Shown in pieces: positions 16,683-25,676 of a stretch of 64,000 nucleotides of DNA (within the stretch, counting starts at the first letter, position 1; each line of letters begins with the position of its first letter). Both the position numbers and the translations under genes were made by a program. A model generated the notes under the pieces. That model saw only the letters and a program-made list of their open reading frames with translations. It did not search any database and was not told where the DNA came from. The DNA is from CAYFZO01 sp965223735 (lineage in GTDB: Bacteria > Pseudomonadota > Gammaproteobacteria > Poriferisulfidales > Oxydemutatoraceae). The stretch covers positions 1,116,001 to 1,180,000 of the forward strand of contig OZ245010.1 of NCBI GenBank assembly GCA_965223735.1, given 5' to 3'.

Positions 16683-17696
16683 CTAGCTCCGGCGATGAGC
16701 GACGACAAAGCGCCCACACGCCTGCCCGGCAATCAGTTTCTCAAAGCATTCGGGCAATTGCTCGATCCCGACCTGCCCGCTGACGACCATGTCAAGACAC
16801 GACGGCTTCATATCGGTTACAAGCCTTTGCCAGATCCTGCGGCGCACATTCATTGAACAGTTGGCGGAAGTGACGCCGAGCAACCCGACGCCGCGGATGA
16901 TGAAAGGTATCACCGAAAGCGGCAGATCTTCCGACGCAGCGCGACCGACGCAGACGACGTTGCCGCACGGGCGCGTCGTCTTGACGATCGCGGCCAACGT
17001 GTCGCCGCCGAGATTGTCGATCGCGCCGGCCCAAACCACCTTACCGAGCATCCCCGCAATTGGCTCGACTGCGCCGACGATCTCATCGGCGCCAAGCCCC
17101 CTGAGATAATCCGCGCGCCCGCTCTTGCGCGTCGCGGCGACGCAACGGTACCCCAGGCGCGCGAGCAGATGAACGGCAAAACTGCCGACGCCGCCGGTCG
17201 CCCCGGTGACCAGCACCGGGCCGCTTTCGGGACGCTGGCCGTTTCTTTCCATCAGTTCAATCGCGTACGCGGCGGTAAAACCGGCGGTGCCGATCGCCAT
17301 CGCCCCGAACAGATCAAGGCCGTCGGGCAACGCCATGACAAGCTCCGCGGGAACGCGCGCGTAAGGCGCGTAGCCGCCGTCATAGATCTCGCCGAGGCCG
17401 CCCCCCTGAGCAAACACCTCGTCGCCGGCGGAAAAACACCCGCTGTCATCGGCAAGCACCTTGCCTGCGAGGTCTATGCCGCCGACCAGAGGGCTTTTTC
17501 TGAGGATCTTCGCACGGTCGGTGCCGGCCATCGCATCCTTGTAGTTGACACCCGAGTAGGCCACCTCAACGATCACCTCGCCGTCGCTCAGGTCGTCGAG
17601 AGACAAGGTCTCAAAACCGGCGCTGAAGTCATCTCCGGTCTGGCGTATGCGCCAAGCCCTGAACGGCGGAATCTCAGGCGGTTGCACCATGCCCAA
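16683..17696 (-). CDS. yhdH: YhdH/AcuI-family quinone oxidoreductase
   Basis: 337-residue medium-chain dehydrogenase/reductase of the YhdH (AcuI, acrylyl-CoA reductase) group, NADPH dependent and without zinc. Motifs: SGVNYKDAMAGT, GGIDLAGKV, GTAGFTAAYAIELMERNG, the nucleotide-binding VTGATGGVGSFAVHLLA, and FIIRGVGLLGVTSAN. Three bases after purK in the same direction. The physiological substrate is not evident from context. Confidence 0.88.
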   Translation of the reverse strand: MGMVQPPEIPPFRAWRIRQTGDDFSAGFETLSLDDLSDGEVIVEVAYSGVNYKDAMAGTDRAKILRKSPLVGGIDLAGKVLADDSGCFSAGDEVFAQGGGLGEIYDGGYAPYARVPAELVMALPDGLDLFGAMAIGTAGFTAAYAIELMERNGQRPESGPVLVTGATGGVGSFAVHLLARLGYRCVAATRKSGRADYLRGLGADEIVGAVEPIAGMLGKVVWAGAIDNLGGDTLAAIVKTTRPCGNVVCVGRAASEDLPLSVIPFIIRGVGLLGVTSANCSMNVRRRIWQRLVTDMKPSCLDMVVSGQVGIEQLPECFEKLIAGQACGRFVVAHRRS

Positions 17697-17699
17697 TTT

Positions 17700-18860
17700 C
17701 TACTCGACTGACCGCCGGAGGGCGGCGTACAAAGAAGCCGCCTGCTCGCGCAGACGCTCGACGTCATCGCCGACAACACAGAAATGCCCCATTTTACGCC
17801 CGGGCCTCGCCTCGACCTTGCCATACAAATGCAGTTTCAGGTTCGGATGACGCAACAAGGTTTCCCACAGCGGCTCGCCGTCGCGCCAAAGATCACCGAG
17901 CAGATTCACCATCACCACTGGCGACAGCAGCCGAGTATCGCCCGCTGGCAGGCCGCATAGAACCCGCGCCTGCTGATCAAACTGCGAAACAGCGCACGCA
18001 TCCATCGTGTAATGCCCGCTGTTATGGGGGCGCGGCGCAACCTCATTGACCAGCAACCGTCCGTCGGCGGCAATAAAGAACTCAACGCCGAGCACGCCGC
18101 GATAGTCCATCGCCTCGGCGACGGCAAACGCCGCCGCGCGCACCCGCTCGTTTAATCGCGAATCAATGCGCGCAGGCACGGTGCTGGCATGAAGAATACC
18201 GCTGCGATGCTCATTTTCCGAGACCGGATAACAATGCGTCTCGCCGTCGCAACTGCGCACGACGATCACCGACACCTCACGCTCGAGTTCGACTTTTTCC
18301 TCGAGGATGCACTCGCCGCCGCCAAAAGCCGCCATCGCCGCCTTGGCCTCCTCTTTCGTCGCCACCACCCGCTGATGCTTGCCGTCGTATCCCAAACGCG
18401 CGGCCTTCAATATGTGCGGCGCAGGGCACGCGGCGGACAGACACTCGAACGCCGGGGCAACCCCGTCGGCCCGGGACACGGCCTCAAACGCAACCGTGGC
18501 GACCCCGGCTTCCTCGATGAACTGTTTTTCACGAATACGGTCTTGCGCGACGGCCAGCGCGCGCGGCGACGGCGAAACTGCAACGGCGCATTGCAGACGT
18601 TCGAGCGCCGCTGTCGGAACGTTCTCAAACTCAACCGTCACCGCCGCGCAGTTCGCAGACAACGCATCCAAAGCAGCCGTATCCTCGTACGGCGCGCAAA
18701 TGTGTTCGTGGGCAATCCGGCCGGCCGGACTTTCAGGGTCGGGGTCCAGCACCGCGATGCGGTATCCCATTGTGCGCGCCGCTGCAACGAACATGCGCCC
18801 CAGCTGGCCGCCGCCCAGAACTCCAAGACTGGCGGGCGGCAAAATGGTCGGACCGGGCAT
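17700..18860 (-). CDS. purK: N5-carboxyaminoimidazole ribonucleotide synthase
   Basis: 386 residues, ATP-grasp enzyme that carboxylates AIR with bicarbonate. Motifs: LGGGQLGRMFVAAAR at the start, ILKAARLGYDGKHQRVV, CILEEKVELEREVSVIVVRS, LGVEFFIAADGRLLVNEVAP and RPHNSGHYTMDAC. Just downstream of purE (23 bp), the usual pair. Confidence 0.96.
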   Translation of the reverse strand: MPGPTILPPASLGVLGGGQLGRMFVAAARTMGYRIAVLDPDPESPAGRIAHEHICAPYEDTAALDALSANCAAVTVEFENVPTAALERLQCAVAVSPSPRALAVAQDRIREKQFIEEAGVATVAFEAVSRADGVAPAFECLSAACPAPHILKAARLGYDGKHQRVVATKEEAKAAMAAFGGGECILEEKVELEREVSVIVVRSCDGETHCYPVSENEHRSGILHASTVPARIDSRLNERVRAAAFAVAEAMDYRGVLGVEFFIAADGRLLVNEVAPRPHNSGHYTMDACAVSQFDQQARVLCGLPAGDTRLLSPVVMVNLLGDLWRDGEPLWETLLRHPNLKLHLYGKVEARPGRKMGHFCVVGDDVERLREQAASLYAALRRSVE

Positions 18861-18883
18861 ACTATTGATGATTCAAGTCGAAA

Positions 18884-19375
18884 TTAATCAGACAGGGAAA
18901 TCTTTTTGACCGCCTCGCTCTGCCTCTCCCGAAACACTTTGAGCTTGCGCCGCAGGTCATCCGAATTGACGGCGAGCATCGCGCAGGCAAACAGGCCGGC
19001 GTTCGCAGCTCCCGCCTCCCCTATCGCAAAGGTCGCCACCGGCACACCCCTGGGCATCTGCACAATGGACAGCAGTGAATCCTGCCCCGACAGGTGCCGA
19101 CCCGGCACCGGCACGCCGAGTACCGGCACCAGCGTGACCGCCGCCAGCATTCCGGGCAAATGCGCTGCCCCCCCGGCGCCGGCGATAATGCACTTGAGAC
19201 TGCGCTTATGCGCATCCTTCGCGTACTCAAACATCAGATCCGGCGTGCGGTGCGCAGAGATAACTTTCTTTTCATACGCGATGCCGAAATGCTCGAGTTG
19301 ATCCGCCGCAAACTTCATCACGGCCCAATCGCTGTCGCTGCCCATAACGACGCCCACTGCGGGGAGATTTTCCAT
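18884..19375 (-). CDS. purE: N5-carboxyaminoimidazole ribonucleotide mutase
   Basis: 163 residues, class I PurE that moves the carboxyl group of N5-CAIR to C4. Motifs: VGVVMGSDSDWAVM, VISAHRTPDLMFEYA (catalytic His), IAGAGGAAHLPGM and VPGRHLSGQDSLLSIVQMP. The start is the Met before ENLPAVGVVMGS; the frame is open 16 codons further but without family sequence. Confidence 0.95.
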   Translation of the reverse strand: MENLPAVGVVMGSDSDWAVMKFAADQLEHFGIAYEKKVISAHRTPDLMFEYAKDAHKRSLKCIIAGAGGAAHLPGMLAAVTLVPVLGVPVPGRHLSGQDSLLSIVQMPRGVPVATFAIGEAGAANAGLFACAMLAVNSDDLRRKLKVFRERQSEAVKKISLSD

Positions 19376-19474
19376 CGCTTCGGTTCCTGGATCCACGCGG
19401 TTAACGGCACTATTTTTGCACACAATCGGCAGATCAAAAAATACGCGCCGGCCGGCCGAGTGGACAAACGGGGG

Positions 19475-20458
19475 TTAGCCTCTCAGCAACCTTCCGACCA
19501 GCCTTTTCAACCGCGCGCTGATCTGCCATCTGGATCGCAATATATATAAGGGAAACAGAAGCCTGTGAGGCCACTTTTGTAAAACGGGCGTCACAACGCC
19601 GATACTGTTCACAATCTTATCCAACCGCTCCATGATCGCTTCGTCCGTGATCGCATAAGCTTTGGAGTTCTCGAGTATGGCGGGCGCGTCGAGGTATTTT
19701 TTATACAGCGCATCGTCATTGTCCACCTCAATCACCCACTTGACCGTCTGATCAAAATTGTCGTAATCATGGCAATTAATGAAAGCGTCAGGGTTGAAAT
19801 ACTCGGCAATCCGGGGGTTGCCCCAGTAAATCGGGATGCTGCCGACAGCCAGACTCCTGAGGATCTTCTCCGTCGTATAGTGAACGGCGCTTATGTTCTC
19901 AAATGCAATTGAAAACTTGTAGCGGCTGGCAAAATCAAAATCATTTCCCCAGTCATACCTCAGCCGCGGCATATTGCGGAGGACCGCCCCGGGACAATCC
20001 ACTCTTTTATAAGACATCAATTTTTTGCAGAATTTTATTCTCTCCTGATTCTGCGGATTGGAAAAAAGAAAAAGGCAGAACTTCGACTTGGGACGCGCTC
20101 TGTATTTTTTAGTCTTCTCGCTGAAACGCCCCGTCCTCAGCTCCTCCAGATGATCGTACCTTGCAAAATGAGGCAACTGAAAGTTCTTGTCGTCAGTATC
20201 TTCAAAAGTGAAAGCATAATCAGCGATATGAAAATTCGGTTTTGCATTTTCGCCGGTCATAAAAACTTTCAGGCAATTGTGCATTACACGACCGCTATAT
20301 TTAAACCACTCGTCTCCGATGAACATAAGATCCGGGTCATCGCTGACTTCGACGTTGTATTTCCGGCTGAGCAGCCGGAGAACGCGATGGGTCTTGGTCC
20401 AACTGTCGCCGGGAAAATGACCCCAGACTGCGATTTTAAGCTTATCCTTCACGGTCAA
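19475..20458 (-). CDS. GT10-family (alpha-1,3-fucosyltransferase-like) glycosyltransferase
   Basis: 327 residues. The GT10 signature lies in the C-terminal half: YKFSIAFENISAVHYTTEKI, then SLAVGSIPIYWGNPRIAEYF and NPDAFINCHDY, which form the GDP-fucose site. The N-terminal acceptor half is more divergent. Members transfer fucose to GlcNAc in LPS O-chains or glycans. It stands alone between purE and purC, and is related to the three tandem genes at 40.2-43.5 kb but clearly different in sequence. The C-terminus is Arg/Lys- and aromatic-rich, possibly membrane associated. Confidence 0.88.
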   Translation of the reverse strand: MTVKDKLKIAVWGHFPGDSWTKTHRVLRLLSRKYNVEVSDDPDLMFIGDEWFKYSGRVMHNCLKVFMTGENAKPNFHIADYAFTFEDTDDKNFQLPHFARYDHLEELRTGRFSEKTKKYRARPKSKFCLFLFSNPQNQERIKFCKKLMSYKRVDCPGAVLRNMPRLRYDWGNDFDFASRYKFSIAFENISAVHYTTEKILRSLAVGSIPIYWGNPRIAEYFNPDAFINCHDYDNFDQTVKWVIEVDNDDALYKKYLDAPAILENSKAYAITDEAIMERLDKIVNSIGVVTPVLQKWPHRLLFPLYILRSRWQISARLKRLVGRLLRG

Positions 20459-20709
20459 ACGGAGATCAGCCCTGCAACAACCTCACCGGTCGGCCTTGTC
20501 AGCCGCGTTCCGGTCCACCCCCGGGCCACACCACGGATCCGGAACTTTCAGAGTATAGCAGGCGCACACTGAAATCAGTGTGATTGAAAATCCGCAACGG
20601 CTGAAAAAGCAAACACGATACACCATCCATTAAAATACGCTTTCAGGAATCTGCCTTTACATTTCCCGGCGAATAATAATACGCCAACGCAGAAACTCCG
20701 AACAATGCG

Positions 20710-21588
20710 ATGAAAAATTCCATTCAAAGTCTGCCGCTGCTGAAGCGAGGCAAAGTACGCGACATTTATACGGCAAACGATCAATGCATCCTGATCATCG
20801 CCAGCGACCGCTTGTCCGCCTTTGACATCGTGCTGCCCGATGAGATCCCGGGCAAAGGCCGCGTGCTGACCGCACTCAGCAATTTCTGGTTTGGAAAAAC
20901 CCGCGGGATCATTCGCAACCACCTGACCAGCACCGCGATAGACGAGATATTGCCGCCCGCGGAAGTCACCGACGACCTGCGCGCGCGCAGTATTGTTGCA
21001 AAACGGTTGACGCCGCTGCCGTTTGAAGCCATCGTGCGCGGCTATCTGGCCGGCTCAGGCTGGAAAGACTACCGCGCGACGGGCACGGTGTGCGGCATCA
21101 AACTGCCCGAAGGGCTGCAACTCGCGCAAGATCTGCCGCAGACGCTGTTCACTCCCTCAACCAAGGCCGCCGTCGAAAAACACGATTCCAATGTCACTTT
21201 TGAAAAGATCGTGGATCTTGTCGGCAAAGAACTTGCCGAAACAGTACGGCGAACCTCTCTCGAGCTTTACCGCAACTGCGCAACATACGCGCTCGAGCGC
21301 GGCATCATCATCGCCGATACCAAGTTTGAGTTCGGCACCGACGACAGGGACGAATTGGTGCTGATCGACGAAGTGCTGACACCCGATTCGTCGCGTTTCT
21401 GGCCGCGCGAACAATACCGCCCTGGCGTGTCGCCGCCGAATTTCGACAAGCAATTTGTTCGCGACTACCTCGAAACACTCGACTGGAACAAGCGGCTTCC
21501 CGGCCCGCGTCTGCCGCCCGATATCATTGAAAAGACGGCGGAAAAATACCGGCAAGTCGAGGCCATGCTGCTCACCGACCCCCGATGA
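20710..21588 (+). CDS. purC: SAICAR synthetase
   Basis: 292 residues, purine synthesis step 8 (joins aspartate to CAIR with ATP). Motifs: LLKRGKVRDIYTANDQ, IASDRLSAFDIVLPDEIPGK, EAIVRGYLAGSGWKDYRATG, IIADTKFEFGTD and LIDEVLTPDSSRFWP. This is the longer, yeast-like form rather than the ~237-residue E. coli form. Stop overlaps the bioD start by ATGA. Confidence 0.96.
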   Translation: MKNSIQSLPLLKRGKVRDIYTANDQCILIIASDRLSAFDIVLPDEIPGKGRVLTALSNFWFGKTRGIIRNHLTSTAIDEILPPAEVTDDLRARSIVAKRLTPLPFEAIVRGYLAGSGWKDYRATGTVCGIKLPEGLQLAQDLPQTLFTPSTKAAVEKHDSNVTFEKIVDLVGKELAETVRRTSLELYRNCATYALERGIIIADTKFEFGTDDRDELVLIDEVLTPDSSRFWPREQYRPGVSPPNFDKQFVRDYLETLDWNKRLPGPRLPPDIIEKTAEKYRQVEAMLLTDPR

Positions 21589-22307
21589 GCTCTCCGCCCG
21601 CCCCAACCGCACGCGGCCTATTCATCACCGCGACCGATACCGGCGCGGGCAAAACCACCTTGCTGCGCCGACTCATCCCGGCACTGGAAAACGCGGGGGT
21701 TGCACTGCGCATCCGCAAACCCGTCGAAAGCGGGTGTTCCCCGAAGAACGGCCGGTTGATACCGGCTGACGCAACGGCACTCGCGAACGCCTCGTCCGAG
21801 GCGTTATCGCCGGAACAGGTCTGCGCCTACCGCCTGCGTCACGTGAGTTCGCCCGCGAGAGCGGCACAACTCGAAAACATCGAATTGACCATTGCAAAAC
21901 TGGCTGCCGCCTGCACCGTCGGCGCCGACACCCCCGACGGGCGCTTTCTGCTCGTCGAGAGCGCAGGCGGATTCTATTCACCGATTGCGCGCGACGGTCT
22001 CAACGCCGATCTTGCTTGCACGCTCGGCCTGCCCCTGCTCGTTGTCGTCGAAAACCGGCTCGGCTGCATCAATCACGCCCTGCTGACCATCGAGGCGGCC
22101 AAACACAGGCACCTGAAAATCGCGGCGGTTGCGGTCAACCGGACCGCGCAGGAAAAAGACACTGACAATTATGAAGAATTGAACGCGCTGACGGACGCAC
22201 CTGTATTCAAAATGAACTATGCGAAATCCGACCGAAGCGCGGCACGCGACATAAAAGCACTGGCCGAATACCTGATCAAACGGGATTCCCGGATACAGGG
22301 CGGGTGA
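21585..22307 (+). CDS. bioD: Dethiobiotin synthase
   Basis: 240 residues, ATP-dependent closure of the ureido ring in biotin synthesis. P-loop TATDTGAGKTTLLRRL near residues 15-30, then RKPVESGC and LLVESAGGFYSPI. Translationally coupled to purC. Some family positions are variant (VESAGG rather than VEGAGG), so substrate assignment rests on overall pattern. No other bio genes in the window. Confidence 0.85.
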   Translation: MSSPPAPTARGLFITATDTGAGKTTLLRRLIPALENAGVALRIRKPVESGCSPKNGRLIPADATALANASSEALSPEQVCAYRLRHVSSPARAAQLENIELTIAKLAAACTVGADTPDGRFLLVESAGGFYSPIARDGLNADLACTLGLPLLVVVENRLGCINHALLTIEAAKHRHLKIAAVAVNRTAQEKDTDNYEELNALTDAPVFKMNYAKSDRSAARDIKALAEYLIKRDSRIQGG

Positions 22308-22382
22308 TTGAAAAACGTCGCCGTCCAGGAAGGGGCCGAACGGCGACGCAGCCTAAACGTTCGCGCGCGAACGCGCAAACAC

Positions 22383-23660
22383 TCAGAGGTAATAACCTTT
22401 TTCTTCGTGCTGGGTGACGTCCAGCCCTTCCACTTCCTCGCTTTTCTCGACTCGCAACGGAGTCACCAAAGAAACCAGCTTCAGCGCAACAAAGGTAAGG
22501 ACGACCGTCCAAAGAATCACAAAACCAACGCCGGTCAATTGGATCAGCAGTTGCTCCCCAATCGTAGTATCCATTCCCGCGCCGCCTAAATGTTCGGCAG
22601 CAAATATACCCGTCAGCAAAGTGCCGAGGGCACCGCCTACGCCATGAACCGGAAACACGTCAAGAGAGTCGTCTATCTTTAACACGCGCTTGATGAATTG
22701 CGTGGCAAAGAAACACACGAAACCGGCGGCGACACCGAGAGCCAGCGCCCCCATAGGCCCTACAAAGCCGGAAGCCGGTGTAATTGTCACGAGCCCCGCG
22801 ACCATGCCGGTCACAATGCCCAGAACACTCGGCTTGCCGCGCTGCGCCCACTCGAGCAATATCCACATCAGCGACGCGGCCGCAGTGCAGATATGCGTCA
22901 CGAGCATGGCCATTCCCGCATCCGTATTCGCGGCAACGGCGCTACCCGCGTTAAAACCAAACCAACCGACCCATAACATGCTCGCGCCTATCACCGTGAT
23001 CACCAGATTGTGCGGCGGCATCGGAGTTGTCGGAAACCCGTCGCGTGATTTAACGACCAAGGCACAGACTAATGCCGCAACCCCCGCGGTGAGGTGCACG
23101 GCGGTGCCGCCAGCAAAGTCAAGCACGCCTGATTCGCCGAGCCAGCCCCCGCCCCAGACCATGTGGCAGACCGGGAAATAAACAAGCAGCAGCCAAACCA
23201 GGCTGAATAGAACAACTGCAGAAAAGCGCATCCTTTCAACAAACCCGCCGACAATAAGCGCAACCGTGATAGTCGCAAAAGTCAACTGAAACATCACAAA
23301 CACGCTTTCCGGGATCGTACCTGACATGGAATCTCTCGACAGGCCCTGCAGAAACATTCGATCAAGGCCGCCCACTATATGATTCAAACTGCCCCCATCG
23401 CCGAACGCCAGGCTATAGCCGACGATCAACCACAGCAAAGCAGTGATACAAGTGATCGTGAAGCATTGCATCAATACCGACAGGACGTTCTTGCTCCTGA
23501 CCATACCGGCATAAAACAGAGAAAGCCCCGGAATGGTCATAAACAGAACCAGCGCCGTGGAAGTCAGAAGCCACGCCGTATCACCGGTGTTGCTCTCGGC
23601 CAAAGCCGCAACGGGCAATCCCAGCAGCGTAAGCAGTGCTGTAAATCTTAGTGTTTTCAT
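22383..23660 (-). CDS. amtB: Ammonium transporter
   Basis: 425 residues with signal-like N-terminus (LLTLLGLPVAALAES) and eleven membrane helices in Amt fold. Pore histidines are in FAGGTAVHLTAGVAAL and FPVHGVGGALGTLLTGIFA. MVRSKNVLSVLMQCFTIT and FQLTFATITVALIVGGFVER are typical. Two Met codons stand at 23666 and 23660; AGAGGG is better spaced for the second. Lies 31 bp after glnK, the usual nitrogen-regulated pair; GlnK blocks the channel when nitrogen is ample. Confidence 0.96.
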   Translation of the reverse strand: MKTLRFTALLTLLGLPVAALAESNTGDTAWLLTSTALVLFMTIPGLSLFYAGMVRSKNVLSVLMQCFTITCITALLWLIVGYSLAFGDGGSLNHIVGGLDRMFLQGLSRDSMSGTIPESVFVMFQLTFATITVALIVGGFVERMRFSAVVLFSLVWLLLVYFPVCHMVWGGGWLGESGVLDFAGGTAVHLTAGVAALVCALVVKSRDGFPTTPMPPHNLVITVIGASMLWVGWFGFNAGSAVAANTDAGMAMLVTHICTAAASLMWILLEWAQRGKPSVLGIVTGMVAGLVTITPASGFVGPMGALALGVAAGFVCFFATQFIKRVLKIDDSLDVFPVHGVGGALGTLLTGIFAAEHLGGAGMDTTIGEQLLIQLTGVGFVILWTVVLTFVALKLVSLVTPLRVEKSEEVEGLDVTQHEEKGYYL

Positions 23661-23691
23661 GTTCATCTTCCCTCTTAAAATTTTCGGCGCA

Positions 23692-24030
23692 TTACAACGC
23701 GTCGGCATTGCGTTCTCCGGTACGGATACGGACGGCGGACTCAAGATCCTGGGTAAATATCTTTCCGTCGCCGATATTGCCGGTTCTTGCAGACAGCATG
23801 ATCGCCTCGACGACTTTTTCACAAAGATCATCCGATACTGCTATCTCGATTTTTTTCTTCGGGAGAAACTTGACCTCGTACTCGGCACCGCGGTATTGCT
23901 CGGTATGACCTTTCTGGTTACCGAACCCCACCGCATCGGTGACGGTGATGCCTTTTATCCCGATTTCGGACAGTGCCTCTTGCACTTCGGTCAGCTTCAC
24001 AGGCTGAATAATGGCGGTTACGAATTTCAT
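23692..24030 (-). CDS. glnK: PII nitrogen regulatory protein GlnK/GlnB
   Basis: 112 residues, full length for PII. MKFVTAIIQPVKLTEVQEAL start, T-loop GNQKGHTEQYRGAEYEVKFL with the uridylylated Tyr in RGAEY, and the signature ARTGNIGDGKIF. Trimer that senses 2-oxoglutarate and ATP/ADP. Paired with amtB, hence GlnK rather than GlnB. GGAGAC before the ATG acts as ribosome-binding site. Confidence 0.95.
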   Translation of the reverse strand: MKFVTAIIQPVKLTEVQEALSEIGIKGITVTDAVGFGNQKGHTEQYRGAEYEVKFLPKKKIEIAVSDDLCEKVVEAIMLSARTGNIGDGKIFTQDLESAVRIRTGERNADAL

Positions 24031-24068
24031 GACTGTCTCCGTTGAATCAACTCACAGTTCAGATTAGC

Positions 24069-24083
24069 GGCGCATTATGCGCC
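24069..24083. promoter_or_regulatory. 15-bp palindrome upstream of glnK
   Basis: GGCGCATTATGCGCC is a perfect inverted repeat (6-bp arms, 3-bp centre) about 40 bp before the glnK start. It may be an operator; no sigma54 (GG-N10-GC) promoter is clear. Confidence 0.35.
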
Positions 24084-24104
24084 GGATGGTTAATCATGTA
24101 AAAA

Positions 24105-24126
24105 GATATATAATGATTTATATATC
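24105..24126. promoter_or_regulatory. AT-rich dyad upstream of the CysB-like gene
   Basis: GATATATAA-4-TTATATATC, a perfect 9-bp dyad 35 bp before the regulator start. Dyads of this kind in front of LysR-type genes are often autoregulatory sites. Confidence 0.4.
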
Positions 24127-24160
24127 AATAATAATGATATTTAGGCGGCCCCGGCACCCC

Positions 24161-25081
24161 ATGACCTTGAATCAATTGAAAATTGTCGCGGCGTTGATGG
24201 GCAACAACCTCAACATCTCGCTGACAGCCGACAAACTGTTCCGGGTGCAGTCCGCACTCAGCAATCAACTGCGCCTGCTCGAAGAGGAACTCGGCGGCAA
24301 GTTATTCGAGCGCCGAGGCAAGCGCCTGATCAAACCGACACCGCTGTGCGAAGCGCTGCTGCCGGAAATTGAGCGTGCGTTGCTCGCTGAAAACAATATC
24401 AAGGCACTTGCCTTCGAGCAGACAAACACCGAAAAGGGCGATCTCAGGATCGCCACCACTCACACTCAGGCAAGATATTTTTTGCCGCGAGTGATCCGCG
24501 AGTTCCGCGCTAAATACCCTGAAGTGCGACTGAGCATCTATCAAGGCAGCCCCGCCGAATTCCTGAGCATGCTGCGCCGACACAAGATGGATTTCGCAAT
24601 CTTCGCCGGCGAAGAAAAAGTGCCTGCCGACTTCTCAAAAACCAAGTGCTACGACTGGAACCGCATATTGATCCTGCGCCGCGACCATCCGCTGGAATAC
24701 ACGCGCCTGAACCTCGAGAAAATAGCGCAATACCCGATCATCACCTATATGCCCGACTTCGCCGAACGCAGGATCATTGAAAAAACTTTCAGCGAGGCCG
24801 GTATCGCGATTGACGTCGCTTTCAGCGCGGGCGACACCGACGTGATCCAAACCTATGTGCGGCTGAACCTCGGCGTCGCCATCGTCGCACAGATGGCGCA
24901 GTCAAAACCTCGCGGCACGGAAGACGACGAGGAACTGGTTTTCCGAAACCTCAACCGCCTGTTCAAAAACTCAACGACGTTCACCGTCCACCTCAAGGAA
25001 TTGACGCTGCGCGGATACATGAGAGAGTTTGCCGAACTGCTGAGCCGCCACGGACAGCAATTTCAAAAACAATTGAGGTAA
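24161..25081 (+). CDS. CysB/Cbl-like LysR-family transcriptional regulator
   Basis: 306 residues. The N-terminal helix-turn-helix (residues 1-60) reads LNISLTADKLFRVQSALSNQ then LRLLEEELGGKLFERRGKRL, with the long linker and effector domain of the CysB branch (RIATTHTQARYFLPRVIREF, the ATTHTQARY block being typical of CysB). CysB-type proteins sense N-acetylserine or adenosine phosphosulfate and control sulfur assimilation. Divergent from glnK-amtB. The start was set at MTLNQLK; upstream codons are not family-like. Confidence 0.85.
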   Translation: MTLNQLKIVAALMGNNLNISLTADKLFRVQSALSNQLRLLEEELGGKLFERRGKRLIKPTPLCEALLPEIERALLAENNIKALAFEQTNTEKGDLRIATTHTQARYFLPRVIREFRAKYPEVRLSIYQGSPAEFLSMLRRHKMDFAIFAGEEKVPADFSKTKCYDWNRILILRRDHPLEYTRLNLEKIAQYPIITYMPDFAERRIIEKTFSEAGIAIDVAFSAGDTDVIQTYVRLNLGVAIVAQMAQSKPRGTEDDEELVFRNLNRLFKNSTTFTVHLKELTLRGYMREFAELLSRHGQQFQKQLR

Positions 25082-25084
25082 AAC

Positions 25085-25651
25085 CTACGCTTTCGGCAAC
25101 GTGACGCCGGTCTGCCCCTGATACTTGCCCCCGCGATCCTTGTACGACGTTTCACACTCGGCGTCGGACTCGAAAAACAGCATCTGTGCGACGCCTTCGT
25201 TGGCGTAGATTTTCGCAGGCAACGGCGTGGTGTTCGAAAACTCCAAAGTCACGTGTCCCTCCCACTCGGGCTCGAGCGGAGTGACATTGGCGATAATGCC
25301 GCATCTCGCATAGGTGGATTTACCGACACAAATGGTCAGCACCGAGCGCGGTATGCGGAACCATTCGACCGTGCTGGCAAGAGCGAACGAGTTCGGCGGA
25401 ATTACACAGACGTCGGCCTCAACATTCACAAAACTGTTCTCGTCGAATGCTTTGGGATCAACAATCGTCGAGTTGATGTTGGTAAACACCTTGAAGTGCC
25501 TGCTGCAACGCACATCATAACCGTAGCTCGAGGTGCCGTAAGACACGATGCGCCTTGAGTCGAGCCTGCTGACCTGGCTTTCCTCAAAAGGCTTGATCAT
25601 CCCGTGCTCCCACGCCATTCGCCGGATCCACCGGTCGGATTTGATCGCCAC
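25085..25651 (-). CDS. dcd: dCTP deaminase
   Basis: 188 residues with GTG start (25649-25651), chosen because family sequence starts at AIKSDRWIRRMA and GGGGG lies just upstream. Motifs: FEESQVSRLDSRRIVSYGTS, GKSTYARCGI (substrate loop) and TPLEPEWEGHVTLEFSNTTP with the catalytic Glu. It makes dUTP from dCTP for thymidylate synthesis. Behind mrp on the same strand. Confidence 0.94.
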   Translation of the reverse strand: MAIKSDRWIRRMAWEHGMIKPFEESQVSRLDSRRIVSYGTSSYGYDVRCSRHFKVFTNINSTIVDPKAFDENSFVNVEADVCVIPPNSFALASTVEWFRIPRSVLTICVGKSTYARCGIIANVTPLEPEWEGHVTLEFSNTTPLPAKIYANEGVAQMLFFESDAECETSYKDRGGKYQGQTGVTLPKA

Positions 25652-25676
25652 CTGTCCCCCGTAACACCGGCGGCTT

